The notes beneath the pieces are model-generated. The model had not been told where the DNA came from. It saw only the letters and a program-made list of their open reading frames with translations, and did not search any database. A stretch of 64,000 bases of DNA from Candidatus Gastranaerophilales bacterium (GTDB lineage: Bacteria > Cyanobacteriota > Vampirovibrionia > Gastranaerophilales > Gastranaerophilaceae), in contig JAFQOV010000016.1 in the NCBI GenBank assembly GCA_017402995.1, positions 26,135 to 90,134 on the forward strand, given 5' to 3'. Shown piece by piece: positions 7,634 to 16,382 of this stretch. The translations under genes were made by a program, and so were the position numbers. Position 1 is the first letter of the stretch. Every line of letters starts with the position of its first letter.

Positions 7634-9292
7634 CTATTGTGCAATAGCGCCTTTATTTGCTTGTGAAACGTTTCTTTGATATTTTGCCAAATATCCTTTT
7701 GGAACTTCATTTACATATGGCTTAAAGTTTGCTTTTCTTGCCTCTAAGACTTCATCAGACACTAATAAATCAATTGTTCGTTTATTGATATCAATTTTAA
7801 TTTCATCACCATCTTCAATCAAGCCAATAATACCGCCCATGCAAGCTTCAGGAGCAATATGTCCAATGCAAAGACCGCGAGTTCCACCAGAAAAACGTCC
7901 GTCTGTTATAAGAGCGCATTTTTTGCCCAAGCCTTTGCCAACTAATAGCGCAGTTGGTGCAAGCATTTCTCTCATGCCAGGTCCGCCTTTTGGACCTTCA
8001 TAGCGAATAACTACAACATCACCCGCCACAACAACATCATCTGTTATAGCTTTCATGGCGTCTTCTTCATGATTAAATACTTTCGCAGTTCCCTTAAATT
8101 CAAAAACGTCTTTATCAACGCCTGAAATCTTAACAACGGCCCCATCTGGCGCAATATTACCATGTAAAATTGCTAATCCTGGGTTTGATGTAATTGGGTC
8201 ATTTAATGGTCTTATTACTTCATTATTTACCCAAGCAGAATTTGCAATTTCTTCCACTGTTTGACCAATTAAATTTTTAGTATTTTTTAATTCTGGTGTA
8301 TTTCCCCATAACGTTTTAAATACGCCAGAAATACCACCAGCATTGTCTAAATCTGTCATTGTTAAGGTACTTGATGGGTCAAGTTTTATGATTTGAGGAA
8401 TTTTTGAAGATAATTCTTCAAAATCATCTAAAGATAATTCAATATCTGCACTTTGAGCAATTGCAAGCAAGTGAAGAATTGAATTTGTAGAACCACCAAG
8501 AGTTAAATCAGCAACAATTGCATTTCTTAATGAATCTTTTGTGATGATATCTTTTGGTAAAATGTTTTCTCTAACTAAATCGCAAACAACGTAACCAGAG
8601 TCAAATGCAATTCTTTTCTTTTTAGATGAAACAGCAGCAGCCGTCGCACAACCAGGCAAGCTCATGCCCATTACTTCTGTTAGGCAAGCAAGAGTGTTTG
8701 CTGTGTATAAACCTTGGCAAGAACCAATTGTCGGACAAGCGTAATGTTCCATTTCGCAAAGCTTGCTTTCTGTAATTTCGCCAATTCGATATTTTCCAAT
8801 TGCTTCATATGAACCTCTAATAAACGTTAAAGTTTCACCTTTGCAGCTGCCTTCTAGTGATGGTCCTGCTGTTACGATTATGCAAGGAATATTAAGGCGC
8901 AATGCGGCAATTAACATACCAGGGGTGATTTTATCGCAATTTGTTAACAAAACAAGCCCGTCAAGTTGATGTGCGCTTGCAACTGTTTCAACGCAATCTG
9001 CAATTAAATCACGACTTGGAAGAGAATATCTCATTCCACAATGACCCATTGCAATGCCATCACATACCGCAGGAACACCAAAAATGAAAGCTTGACCGCC
9101 ATTTGAATGGATGCCTTTTTCAATTTGACGCTCTAAATCGCGCATTCCAGCGTGTCCTGGGACTAAATCTGTAAATGAACTTGCGATACCAATAAATGGT
9201 TTTTTAATATTTTTATCTGATAAACCACCAGCATATAATAGGGCTCTATGTGGTGCGTGTTCAATGCCTTCTTTAATGATGTTGCTTCTCAT
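7634..9292 (-). CDS. ilvD: Dihydroxy-acid dehydratase
   Basis: A 552-residue enzyme that converts 2,3-dihydroxy-isovalerate (or 3-methylvalerate) to the 2-keto acid, the third common step of valine, leucine and isoleucine synthesis. Full length for the IlvD/Edd family. Fe-S cluster cysteines are seen in [11 protein letters not shown] and [15 protein letters not shown], and the C-terminal [10 protein letters not shown] signature is intact. A good GGAGTTAAA lies just before the ATG. No other ilv gene is adjacent; it stands alone after tsaD on the same strand. The upstream 64 bp contain no obvious T-box or leader peptide. Confidence 0.96.
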   Translation of the reverse strand: MRSNIIKEGIEHAPHRALLYAGGLSDKNIKKPFIGIASSFTDLVPGHAGMRDLERQIEKGIHSNGGQAFIFGVPAVCDGIAMGHCGMRYSLPSRDLIADCVETVASAHQLDGLVLLTNCDKITPGMLIAALRLNIPCIIVTAGPSLEGSCKGETLTFIRGSYEAIGKYRIGEITESKLCEMEHYACPTIGSCQGLYTANTLACLTEVMGMSLPGCATAAAVSSKKKRIAFDSGYVVCDLVRENILPKDIITKDSLRNAIVADLTLGGSTNSILHLLAIAQSADIELSLDDFEELSSKIPQIIKLDPSSTLTMTDLDNAGGISGVFKTLWGNTPELKNTKNLIGQTVEEIANSAWVNNEVIRPLNDPITSNPGLAILHGNIAPDGAVVKISGVDKDVFEFKGTAKVFNHEEDAMKAITDDVVVAGDVVVIRYEGPKGGPGMREMLAPTALLVGKGLGKKCALITDGRFSGGTRGLCIGHIAPEACMGGIIGLIEDGDEIKIDINKRTIDLLVSDEVLEARKANFKPYVNEVPKGYLAKYQRNVSQANKGAIAQ

Positions 9293-9356
9293 TTTAACTC
9301 CTAAAAAACGTAATATAATTTTATTAAATCACTTTTTAAGAGTTTTAACAAGTAAA

Positions 9357-10331
9357 CTACATTCTTGAAAAAACTTCAAGCATCATTGAATTTTCTGTTT
9401 TAATTGGGTTGAAATAAGCACATGCTGCAACCATTGCAGCATTATCTGTGCAATATTTTAATTCTGGAGCTTGCGTAGTATATCCAAGTTCTTTTAATTC
9501 GCTCAATCGTTTTCTAAGTTCAGAATTTGCCGCAACCCCACCAGCTAATGCGATTGTTTTACAATTTAATTTATCTGCAAAGAGTTTTGTTTTTTTAATT
9601 AATGTATCACAAATTCGATATTGAAAACTTGCCGCGATATCGGCTTTTGGCAATGTTTCTGGGGTAAATTTTTTAACTTCTCTTAAAACAGCTGTTTTTA
9701 AACCAGAAAAAGAAAATTCATCTTCCCCAACACGCGCTTCAGGGAAAGAAAAAGCTTCTTTATTGCCTTCATGTGCCATTTTATCCAATAATATCCCCCC
9801 AGGATATGAAATTGAGCATAATCTTGCAACTTTGTCATATACTTCGCCAACTGCGTCATCTATTGTTGAAGCCAAGATTGTTTGTTTATCATAATCTTCG
9901 ACATAAATTATTTGGCTATGACCACCTGAAACCAAAAGGCACACAAAAGGTGGTTTTAAATCTGAATTAATGAAATTTGCACTAACGTGTGCATGTAGGT
10001 GATTAACACCCAAAAAAGGTTTGTTATGTACTAAAGAGAGGGTTTTTGCGGAATTTAAACCAACCAAAAGGCACCCAACAAGCCCTGGACCAACAGTTGA
10101 AGAAAAAGCGTCAATTTCTGATGGTTTGATGTTTGCTGTATCATATGCTTCTTTAATTACCATATTAATTGAGTTTAAATGTTCTCTTGCGGCAACTTCT
10201 GGGACAACTCCGCCAAATTTTTCGTGTGTTTTAATTTGGCTAGATACCACATTTGCTAATACTTCGCGCCCATCTTTCACAATGGCACATGCGGTTTCAT
10301 CACAGCTTGATTCAATACCTAAAATAATCAT
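9357..10331 (-). CDS. tsaD: tRNA N6-adenosine threonylcarbamoyltransferase
   Basis: A 324-residue universal Kae1/TsaD/Qri7 family enzyme that places threonylcarbamoyl on A37 of ANN-decoding tRNAs, working with TsaB, TsaE and TsaC. The start motif GIESSCDETA, the metal ligands in NHLHAHVSANF, SGGHSQI, the FSFSGLKTA segment and the late CTDNAAMVA motif are all present. AAGAGAAAA precedes the ATG. It is divergent from the TPR/NHL gene, with only 43 bp between the starts to hold both promoters. Confidence 0.97.
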   Translation of the reverse strand: MIILGIESSCDETACAIVKDGREVLANVVSSQIKTHEKFGGVVPEVAAREHLNSINMVIKEAYDTANIKPSEIDAFSSTVGPGLVGCLLVGLNSAKTLSLVHNKPFLGVNHLHAHVSANFINSDLKPPFVCLLVSGGHSQIIYVEDYDKQTILASTIDDAVGEVYDKVARLCSISYPGGILLDKMAHEGNKEAFSFPEARVGEDEFSFSGLKTAVLREVKKFTPETLPKADIAASFQYRICDTLIKKTKLFADKLNCKTIALAGGVAANSELRKRLSELKELGYTTQAPELKYCTDNAAMVAACAYFNPIKTENSMMLEVFSRM

Positions 10332-10340
10332 AATTTTCTC

Positions 10341-10368
10341 TTGTAGTTTGTATTCCTTTTGTTATAAT
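10341..10368 (+). promoter_or_regulatory. Promoter with -10 box 6 nt before the ATG (leaderless mRNA predicted)
   Basis: TATAAT at 10363-10368 with TTGTAG 16 bp upstream (10341-10346). The next gene's ATG is at 10375, so transcription should start at or within a base or two of the AUG. There is no Shine-Dalgarno. Confidence 0.6.
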
Positions 10369-10374
10369 AATAGC

Positions 10375-11232
10375 ATGAAAAATTTAGCTACAATTTCATT
10401 TTTATTATTTTCTTTGATGGTAATACAACCATCATTTTCTAATGAAATTGAAGACGCAACTTTTTTGTATAACGAAGCGATTGATCAATATAAACAAGAA
10501 AATGTTGAAAAATCTGTTGAATTATTTAAAAAAGCAATTGAACTAAGACCAGATTTTTACGAAGCACACTATAATTTGGCGCAGATTTTAATGTCTATTG
10601 AAAAAAATGACGACGCTTTGAAATCTTTGGAAGAAATTGCAAAATTAAAACCACAAGATTCTGAAACATTTTATAACCTTGGAAAAATTTATTACAAAAA
10701 AGGATATCTATCAAAAGCACATGCGAATTTGTCAAAAATTCCACAAGGCACACCACAATACGAATCTGCTAGAATTTTGATTGCAAAAATTGAAAAAAGA
10801 CAACTTGAACTTAATTTAGAATCAAAAATAAATGAGCACAAAAATATTGTTGATACACAAGGTAAATTAAAAGGCATTAACCTTGAAGAAGTCATTGCCC
10901 CATCTGGCATTGCGCTAGATTCTTTGGGAAATATTTACGTTGCTAGTTTTAGCGAAAATAAAATTTATAAAATATCGATTTATGGTCAAAAAACTGTTTT
11001 TTCAAATTCAACAATGATTAAAGGTCCAATTGGCTTGGCGGTTGATAAAAATAACAATGTTTATGTTGCAAATTACAGCGCAAATAATATCGTTAAAATC
11101 ACCCCAGATAACACAATTGTCAGCATTTTTGCCGACATTCAAAGACCTTATTGTTTAATTTATGACGAAGTCAGAAACAGACTTTACGCGACAGAACAAA
11201 ACACAAATAAACTTGTAAAATTCGATTTATAA
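10375..11232 (+). CDS. Secreted TPR plus NHL/beta-propeller repeat protein
   Basis: A 285-residue protein. Signal peptide at about 1-22 (ISFLLFSLMVIQPSFS), then three TPR units (about 27-125; AHYNLAQILMSIEKNDDAL, TFYNLGKIYYKKGYLSKA), then NHL-like blades (about 165-285; APSGIALDSLGNIYVASF, GPIGLAVDKNNNVYVANY). Both domain types are protein-interaction scaffolds, so it is probably an exported assembly factor; no catalytic motif. The frame is open a further 354 nt upstream, but that part is antisense to tsaD. The start at 10375 gives a proper signal peptide and sits 6 nt after a TATAAT, without a ribosome-binding site. Confidence 0.75.
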   Translation: MKNLATISFLLFSLMVIQPSFSNEIEDATFLYNEAIDQYKQENVEKSVELFKKAIELRPDFYEAHYNLAQILMSIEKNDDALKSLEEIAKLKPQDSETFYNLGKIYYKKGYLSKAHANLSKIPQGTPQYESARILIAKIEKRQLELNLESKINEHKNIVDTQGKLKGINLEEVIAPSGIALDSLGNIYVASFSENKIYKISIYGQKTVFSNSTMIKGPIGLAVDKNNNVYVANYSANNIVKITPDNTIVSIFADIQRPYCLIYDEVRNRLYATEQNTNKLVKFDL

Positions 11233-11299
11233 ATCTTCATATTTAATTAAAGTTTTAAATTTTTCTGCCGATAATTACTCTTGAAACAAGAGGATAAAA

Positions 11300-12403
11300 A
11301 TGTTAAATATCAAAAGCGATTTACTTTTGAATAGTGTCGGAGACTTGATTAGCGCCACAAGCGCTCACAATGAACATACTATTTTAATTGTTGATGACGA
11401 AATCAACAATTTACAGCTTTTGAAAAGAACTTTTAGAAATAAATATAAGATTTTAACTGCTTCAAATGGGCTTGAAGGGCTTGAAACCTTAAAAAGAAAC
11501 ATAGATAACATCTCTTTAATCGTTTCTGACCATAAAATGCCTATTATGGAAGGGACAAAATTTTTAGAAGAAGCAAATTCAATCGCTCCTGATGTAATTA
11601 AAATTCTTTTAACAGGTTTTTCAGATGTCGAAATCATCACCGACGCAGTTAATAAATGTAATTTATATCAATATATTTTAAAACCATTTAACCCCGAAGA
11701 ATTGCAAGAAATTGTTAAAAATGGATTAGATAAATTTGACCTTGCAAGTTCAAAATCATTGATTTTAAAGGATTTAAAAGAGCTTTTCTATAAAACAATT
11801 AAATCAATCGCATCTGCGCTCGACGCAAAAGACCCATACACCCACGGTCACTCAATGCGCGTAACTCTATATTCAATTATTTTAGCTAAAGAATTAAATA
11901 TTCCGCAAGCACAGCTTGAAATGATTGAAACAGCAGGCTTGTTGCATGATATTGGGAAAATTGCAATTCCAGAATCTATCCTTTGCAAACCTGGAAAATT
12001 AACAGATGACGAGTTTTTAATTATGAAAACTCACCCAATCAATTCAGAAAAATTAATTGCGAGCATTAAAAAGCTTGATGATATTGTCCCTGGCATTAAA
12101 CATCACCACGAAAGATGGGACGGAAGGGGCTATCCTGATAATTTGCAAGGAGAAAATATCCCATATCATGCTAGAATTATTGCTCTCGCAGATACATATG
12201 ACGCAATGACTTCAACTCGTTCGTACCGCAAAGCACTTGATCATGAAGTTGCAATCGCAGAGATTGAAAAGTGCGCAGGAAGTCAATTTGACCCAAATTT
12301 AGCAAAAGAATTTATTGCAATTCAAGATATTATTAAAGCTGCAAAAGAAAATCCAGAAGAATATTATTTGAAATATTCTACTTTATACAAAGAAATTAAG
12401 TAG
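11300..12403 (+). CDS. Response regulator with HD-GYP phosphodiesterase domain (RpfG type)
   Basis: A 367-residue protein. A receiver domain (about 27-145) has acidic residues D32/D33, the phospho-acceptor D77 (IVSDHKMP) and the K128 switch (ILKPF). An HD-GYP domain (about 165-350) has the HD pair at 216-217 (LLHDIGK), HHHERWDGRGYP at 268-279 and the following ALADTYDAMTS. HD-GYP enzymes hydrolyse cyclic di-GMP, so this should lower c-di-GMP on phosphorylation. Its opposite number, a diguanylate cyclase, lies at 36038. The kinase is not adjacent; the nearest is at 14060. AGAGGATAAAA precedes the ATG. Confidence 0.93.
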   Translation: MLNIKSDLLLNSVGDLISATSAHNEHTILIVDDEINNLQLLKRTFRNKYKILTASNGLEGLETLKRNIDNISLIVSDHKMPIMEGTKFLEEANSIAPDVIKILLTGFSDVEIITDAVNKCNLYQYILKPFNPEELQEIVKNGLDKFDLASSKSLILKDLKELFYKTIKSIASALDAKDPYTHGHSMRVTLYSIILAKELNIPQAQLEMIETAGLLHDIGKIAIPESILCKPGKLTDDEFLIMKTHPINSEKLIASIKKLDDIVPGIKHHHERWDGRGYPDNLQGENIPYHARIIALADTYDAMTSTRSYRKALDHEVAIAEIEKCAGSQFDPNLAKEFIAIQDIIKAAKENPEEYYLKYSTLYKEIK

Positions 12404-12413
12404 ATTAATTTTT

Positions 12414-12890
12414 CTATATGCTCATATTTTTAAATTCATTATAAGCATTCAACATTTGATTTCTCAATTGAATAGCCATTTGCATTGCAAGACCAGATTT
12501 TTGCGCTGAAATCATAACATCATGAACGCTAATATCGCCACCAGATGCAAATGTTTCCAAATCGGTTTCTGCTTGTTTTGTGACTTTATTCAAATCATTC
12601 AAACCTTTTGAAAAGCCTTGTCCAATATCTTGCGCCATTTTTTCTGTTGGAGATAAATTTTCAATTTTCATTGCAGAAATCGTATCCATTCCAACAGTTT
12701 GTGGGACATTTGTTTGAATATTTCCTTGTAAAGCTTTTTGATTAAATGAATTAAAAACATCATCAAATGCAACATTTGACGCTGTTTTTGCGCCTTGTTG
12801 ATACTGTTGATTAAAGATTTTATTAAAATCACTAATCGAGTTATCAAAACCCATGTTATTAAAATTTGTATTGATGTTAAAATTATTCAT
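12414..12890 (-). CDS. fliE: Flagellar hook-basal body complex protein FliE
   Basis: A 158-residue protein whose C-terminal ~80 residues match FliE, the MS-ring/rod junction protein (GDISVHDVMISAQKSGLAMQMAIQLRNQMLNAYNEFKNMSI). The N-terminal half is Asn/Gln-rich and longer than in short ~100-residue FliE proteins. It lies downstream of flgC on the same strand, the classical flgB-flgC-fliE order, but 189 bp of hairpin-rich sequence separate them. AAGGAAAACAA precedes the ATG. The terminal Ile codon is just past the convergent HD-GYP gene's stop (11 nt). Confidence 0.88.
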   Translation of the reverse strand: MNNFNINTNFNNMGFDNSISDFNKIFNQQYQQGAKTASNVAFDDVFNSFNQKALQGNIQTNVPQTVGMDTISAMKIENLSPTEKMAQDIGQGFSKGLNDLNKVTKQAETDLETFASGGDISVHDVMISAQKSGLAMQMAIQLRNQMLNAYNEFKNMSI

Positions 12891-12927
12891 TTGTTTTCCT
12901 TATTATTGCTTATTTACTTTATTTGCT

Positions 12928-13080
12928 CCTGTGGAGTTTGCGGGCAAACTCTTACGTCGCTTTGGAACGGACTCCGCTCTGTCCGCCAGACCTCAACGGT
13001 CTGCCGTCACGAGCTTCGCACACCTTTGCCTTTGTCTGCATTCGCCAAGCCAAGTCTGGCTAGGCTCATTTGACAAAGGT
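12928..13080. repeat. GC-rich hairpin island between flgC and fliE
   Basis: A run of dyads in an otherwise AT-rich genome: GAGTTTGC/GCAAACTC (12934-12951), AGACC/GGTCT (12988-13002), and an outer ACCTTTG/CAAAGGT pair (13022-13080) enclosing AGCCA/TGGCT (13048-13061). The segment GCCGTC...CACACCTT at about 13003-13026 is shared with the islands at 7.4 kb and 63.65 kb, so this belongs to the same mosaic family. It ends at the flgC stop codon. Confidence 0.65.
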
Positions 13081-13571
13081 TATATATTAATTGCGCTTTG
13101 TATCATTGCCTTTGTTGTTTGTGCAATAGTAACATTTGCCTCATAAGCGCGTGAAGCATTTACCATATTAACCATTTCTTCAACTACGTTGATGTTTGGC
13201 ACTTCAACATATCCATTATCATCTGCGTCTGGGTGAGATGGGTCATAGATTATTTTTGTTGGATTATCTGCATCTACAATTGAATCAACCATAACTCCGC
13301 TTGCAATGTTATTTGCATCCATTGAAACGCTACCAACCAAATATGGTTTTTCTGGCGGGTCAAACTCTACTCCCACATTTCCTTGCGGAAAATTAAAGCC
13401 CTTTTCAATTGCCATTTGCTTAAAATTTACTTGTTTTTTATGATACACTTCTTTTTCGCCAAACTCGTTTCTTGTTGTATTAACGTTTGCGATATTTGAC
13501 GAAACAGTATCCATTTTTATTCTCTGCGCGTGCATTCCGCTTGCTGCGATATTAAAAACTTCAAAACTCAT
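13080..13571 (-). CDS. flgC: Flagellar basal-body rod protein FlgC
   Basis: A 163-residue proximal rod protein. The N-terminal rod signature (FNIAASGMHAQRIKMDTVSSNIANVNTT) and the C-terminal block (PNINVVEEMVNMVNASRAYEANV...AMIQSAINI) are both canonical. It forms the flagellar rod with FlgB, FlgF and FlgG and is exported by the flagellar type III system. It is 12 nt downstream of flgB on the same strand. The downstream side runs straight into a hairpin-rich repeat island before fliE. Confidence 0.95.
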   Translation of the reverse strand: MSFEVFNIAASGMHAQRIKMDTVSSNIANVNTTRNEFGEKEVYHKKQVNFKQMAIEKGFNFPQGNVGVEFDPPEKPYLVGSVSMDANNIASGVMVDSIVDADNPTKIIYDPSHPDADDNGYVEVPNINVVEEMVNMVNASRAYEANVTIAQTTKAMIQSAINI

Positions 13572-13583
13572 AAACTTCTATCC

Positions 13584-14042
13584 TTATTGATTTTGTCCTG
13601 TAATAACAGTATTTAACATGTTGTATGATTTGCTCAAAAGGTTTGCAATTACTTGATATTGCATGCCTGTTTTGGCTTCGTCCATCATTTCAACTTCTAA
13701 ATTAACATTGTTTCCATCTAACCCATCAGATTCTTTTGGGTCATTTTGAACATCAACAATATAACCTTCATTAATTTGCGAATTTAAAAATGCAATTTGC
13801 TCAGGAGTTTGATAAAAAGTGCCTGTTTTTTGATATTGCATTGAATTTTGGACTTTAATTTCCTCTTTTTCATCTTCGCGTTTAATGATTTCTCTTAAAC
13901 TATTTTCAAAAGAAACTTCTTTTCTTTGATACCCAGGCGTCAGCGCATTTGCAGTATTTGCAGAAATCGCTTTCGAACGCTCATACAGCCCGTTAAGCGC
14001 CATATGAGCAATTTCTTTGGTTCTATTGTTAATTAAATCCAT
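13584..14042 (-). CDS. flgB: Flagellar basal-body rod protein FlgB
   Basis: A 152-residue proximal rod protein. The N-terminal motif (LYERSKAISANTANALTPGYQRKEVSFE) and the C-terminal EVEMMDEAKTGMQYQVIANLLSKSYNMLNTVI helix pair are typical, although the usual NxAN reads NTAN. First flagellar gene of the flgB-flgC-fliE run. AAGGATAGAATAAAG precedes the ATG. It begins 17 nt after the histidine kinase gene on the same strand, which suggests co-transcription and a link between that kinase and motility. Confidence 0.93.
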   Translation of the reverse strand: MDLINNRTKEIAHMALNGLYERSKAISANTANALTPGYQRKEVSFENSLREIIKREDEKEEIKVQNSMQYQKTGTFYQTPEQIAFLNSQINEGYIVDVQNDPKESDGLDGNNVNLEVEMMDEAKTGMQYQVIANLLSKSYNMLNTVITGQNQ

Positions 14043-14059
14043 CTTTATTCTATCCTTAT

Positions 14060-15274
14060 TTATACAAGAGGGATTAAAATTGAAAACTCCGTTTCTTTTT
14101 CATCACTCTTGGCAAGTTCAAAAGTTCCAAATTGCGAACCAATGAACTTTTTACACACACTCAAGCCGACTCCCCAACCATCAGTTTTTGTTGTGTATCC
14201 TTGCTCGAATATTTTAGTTTGATTTTCTTCTCTAATCCTTTCCCCATGGTTGATTATAGAAATTTTAATTTTTCCTTCAACCTCTGAAAGTTTGATTATT
14301 ATTTCATCATCTATTGTCACATCATGGGCATTTTTGATTACATTACCAATTACAATTGCAAATTTTTCTTCGTCTACAAAAGCTTTTGCCTCTACCCCAG
14401 GTATTTCATCAATCAAAATAATTTTATTATTTTTTTCTTTCAACAAACCGCCATAGGTTTTGATTGTTTCTTGAATAATTGATTTAACATTTCGCTCTTG
14501 CAAATTAATCACATCAAGGTTTTTAAACTGTTCAACTTGCGATTTTATTAATGCAATTGATTTTTTAATTGGCTCAGTTGTTTCTATATCACCTGTTTTT
14601 TTCTCAAAAATTCTTGCGTAAATATCTAAAATGCTTAATTGGTTTTTAATTTCATGTGCAATTTGTCTGACATTTTGATAGATTTCGTTTCTTAAAGAGG
14701 TATTTGTTTCATTGACGTTTTTATAATTTTCTTGGATTTTAGAGTTATAAACGCTCTCTATCACTGTTTCTTCAAATTGCGAAACAATATTTAAAACCGC
14801 CCTATTCATCAAGTCGTTTTCGCGTCTTTCGGGTTTATGTTCAAAAAATTGCTCGTCGTAATCGATTAAAAATATTGTTTTTAAAGCCTTATAGACATCA
14901 TTCACGAGTTTTGAATTTAATTTTAAATAGATTTCATATTTCTCATCTTCAACTTCTTTGAACAATAACGCAGCGTTATATCTTTGAGATGTTAAAACAA
15001 CGAAACCAATTTCTTCAACATCAAATTTTGAAAATTCGAAATCTGAAAATTCTTTTAAAATTATGTTTGGTGAATATTCGAGTCTTTTTATTATGCTATC
15101 AATGTTCGAAGTGTCTTGCAAGCGAGTAAAAACCACAGCTTTCGCATTTTCCTTTGCAATTGGTTCCAAAACGCTTCGAATTAATGCTTGCAAAGTTGTT
15201 TTGGAATATTGCTCATTTTGCACAAAGTCTTTGTTTTCAAAGAATATGTTGAAGTTTTTTTTCGCTTTGTTCAT
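14060..15274 (-). CDS. Sensor histidine kinase with a possible DICT-like N-terminal domain
   Basis: A 404-residue soluble kinase. The phospho-acceptor region has H207 (IAHEIKNQLSILD). The HATPase domain follows, with an N-box (VIGNVIKNAHD), a weak G1 box and a G2 box (GWGVGLSVCKKFI). No transmembrane helix or PAS domain is seen. Residues ~22-140 (VVFTRLQDTSNID...IGFVVLTSQRYNAALLFKE) resemble the DICT sensory domain frequent in Cyanobacteria; this is a pattern match by eye only. Its position just upstream of flgB and downstream of a LuxR-type regulator suggests a motility-linked two-component pair. Only GGTAAG precedes the start. Confidence 0.8.
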   Translation of the reverse strand: MNKAKKNFNIFFENKDFVQNEQYSKTTLQALIRSVLEPIAKENAKAVVFTRLQDTSNIDSIIKRLEYSPNIILKEFSDFEFSKFDVEEIGFVVLTSQRYNAALLFKEVEDEKYEIYLKLNSKLVNDVYKALKTIFLIDYDEQFFEHKPERRENDLMNRAVLNIVSQFEETVIESVYNSKIQENYKNVNETNTSLRNEIYQNVRQIAHEIKNQLSILDIYARIFEKKTGDIETTEPIKKSIALIKSQVEQFKNLDVINLQERNVKSIIQETIKTYGGLLKEKNNKIILIDEIPGVEAKAFVDEEKFAIVIGNVIKNAHDVTIDDEIIIKLSEVEGKIKISIINHGERIREENQTKIFEQGYTTKTDGWGVGLSVCKKFIGSQFGTFELAKSDEKETEFSILIPLV

Positions 15275-15294
15275 TTAACTTACCACATGGCTCC

Positions 15295-15420
15295 TATGAG
15301 CCTTTAGTCCCTTTGCTATCGCCTTCGCTTGCTAAGCTATCGCTAAGCTCGCTCGGTTCGGGATATCCGCCTAAAAACGTCAAATCTCCCCGATTTGCCG
15401 TTTTTTATACGGCTTCACCC
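15295..15420. repeat. GC-rich hairpin island between response regulator and kinase
   Basis: Contains overlapping GCTAAGC/GCTATCG repeats (about 15327-15352), a GCTCGGTTCGGGATATCCGCC stretch similar in style to the end of the 7.2-7.6 kb island, and an 11-bp dyad with one mismatch at 15376-15402. No ORF with a start signal. Confidence 0.55.
15376..15406. terminator. Bidirectional-looking Rho-independent terminator
   Basis: AACGTCAAATC and GATTTGCCGTT pair over 11 bp with one mismatch around a TCCCC loop. T-runs follow on the plus strand (six T) and on the minus strand (five T). It lies directly downstream of the minus-strand LuxR-type regulator, so it may partly uncouple that gene from the kinase. 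Confidence 0.5.
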
Positions 15421-15423
15421 TGT

Positions 15424-16137
15424 CTACACCGCAATTTTCTTAGCTTTTGGTTTAAAGCCTTTATTAATAGCATAAAGTACAGCTTGAGTTTTTTCTTTAA
15501 CTTGAAGTTTTTGGAAAATATTGTTTACGTGTGTTTTAACAGTTGTTTCAGAGATAAACAATTCTCTTGCAACATCTTTATATGTAGCACCTTCTAAAAG
15601 TAAAGATAAAACTTCTTCTTCTCTGTTTGTTAAATAGTGCAATAAGTTTTCTTCGCCATCTTCATCTTGAGCATTTGCACCATTTCTTTCAAAATCTTGG
15701 AAATATTCAAAGAATTTTGAACAAAGAACGTTTGGCAAATAAATTTTACCCATTGAAACTTCATCTAACGCCTTGATTAATTGTGCTGATACCATTGTTT
15801 TTAAAACATAACCACATGCGCCAACTTTCATAGCACGGTAAATCAAATCAGCATCATCATACGCAGTTAAAACAATAATTCTTGTTTTTAAACCTAATTT
15901 TTGAACTTCAGCAATTGCGTTAATACCGTCCATTTCAGGCATATTAATATCCATTAAAACAATATCTGGTTGATATTTTTTAATTAATGAAATTGCAACG
16001 TTTGCATTGCCTGCATTTGCGATTACTTCGTAATCATTTTCTAGGTTTACTAATTCACGAACGCCCGATGCGTGTTCGTATTTGTCATCTACAACAATGA
16101 CTTTTTGCTTTCTTTTAAACTCAATAGTTCCTCTCAT
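15424..16137 (-). CDS. NarL/FixJ-type response regulator
   Basis: A 237-residue protein: receiver domain about 12-130 (VIVVDDK, phospho-acceptor D63 in IVLMDINMPEMDG, K switch in YVLKTMV), acidic linker 150-165, LuxR-type HTH about 168-230 (LTNREEEVLSLLLEGATYKDVARELFISETTVKTHVNNI). It binds DNA when phosphorylated. Start chosen at 16137, 5 nt after a strong GGAGGGG; the in-frame TTG four codons earlier lies in that Shine-Dalgarno. Its neighbours (histidine kinase, then flagellar rod genes) suggest a motility or lifestyle switch, but the intervening hairpins may terminate transcription. Confidence 0.92.
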   Translation of the reverse strand: MRGTIEFKRKQKVIVVDDKYEHASGVRELVNLENDYEVIANAGNANVAISLIKKYQPDIVLMDINMPEMDGINAIAEVQKLGLKTRIIVLTAYDDADLIYRAMKVGACGYVLKTMVSAQLIKALDEVSMGKIYLPNVLCSKFFEYFQDFERNGANAQDEDGEENLLHYLTNREEEVLSLLLEGATYKDVARELFISETTVKTHVNNIFQKLQVKEKTQAVLYAINKGFKPKAKKIAV

Positions 16138-16382
16138 TAACCCCTCCAAAAAGTATATTTTTTTGTAATTTTTAATCTATTTTATGTAACTTACCTTATG
16201 AATATACTTCTTTAAGTCGATTTATTCATCAATAGTTAGATTGAAATTTAGCCCATATATACTGGAACTTTTTATCTAAATCTTTAGATTGAGAAAATTT
16301 TTTAAATTATTTCATCTATTTGGATTAAATAATATTTTCAAAAATGAATTATTATATATAGGAGTACAAAGGTAGAATTAAA

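Noticed and set aside
10021..10374. Upstream extension of the TPR/NHL gene
   Set aside because: It is antisense to tsaD and lacks a start signal, while ATG 10375 gives a signal peptide and a promoter 6 nt away.
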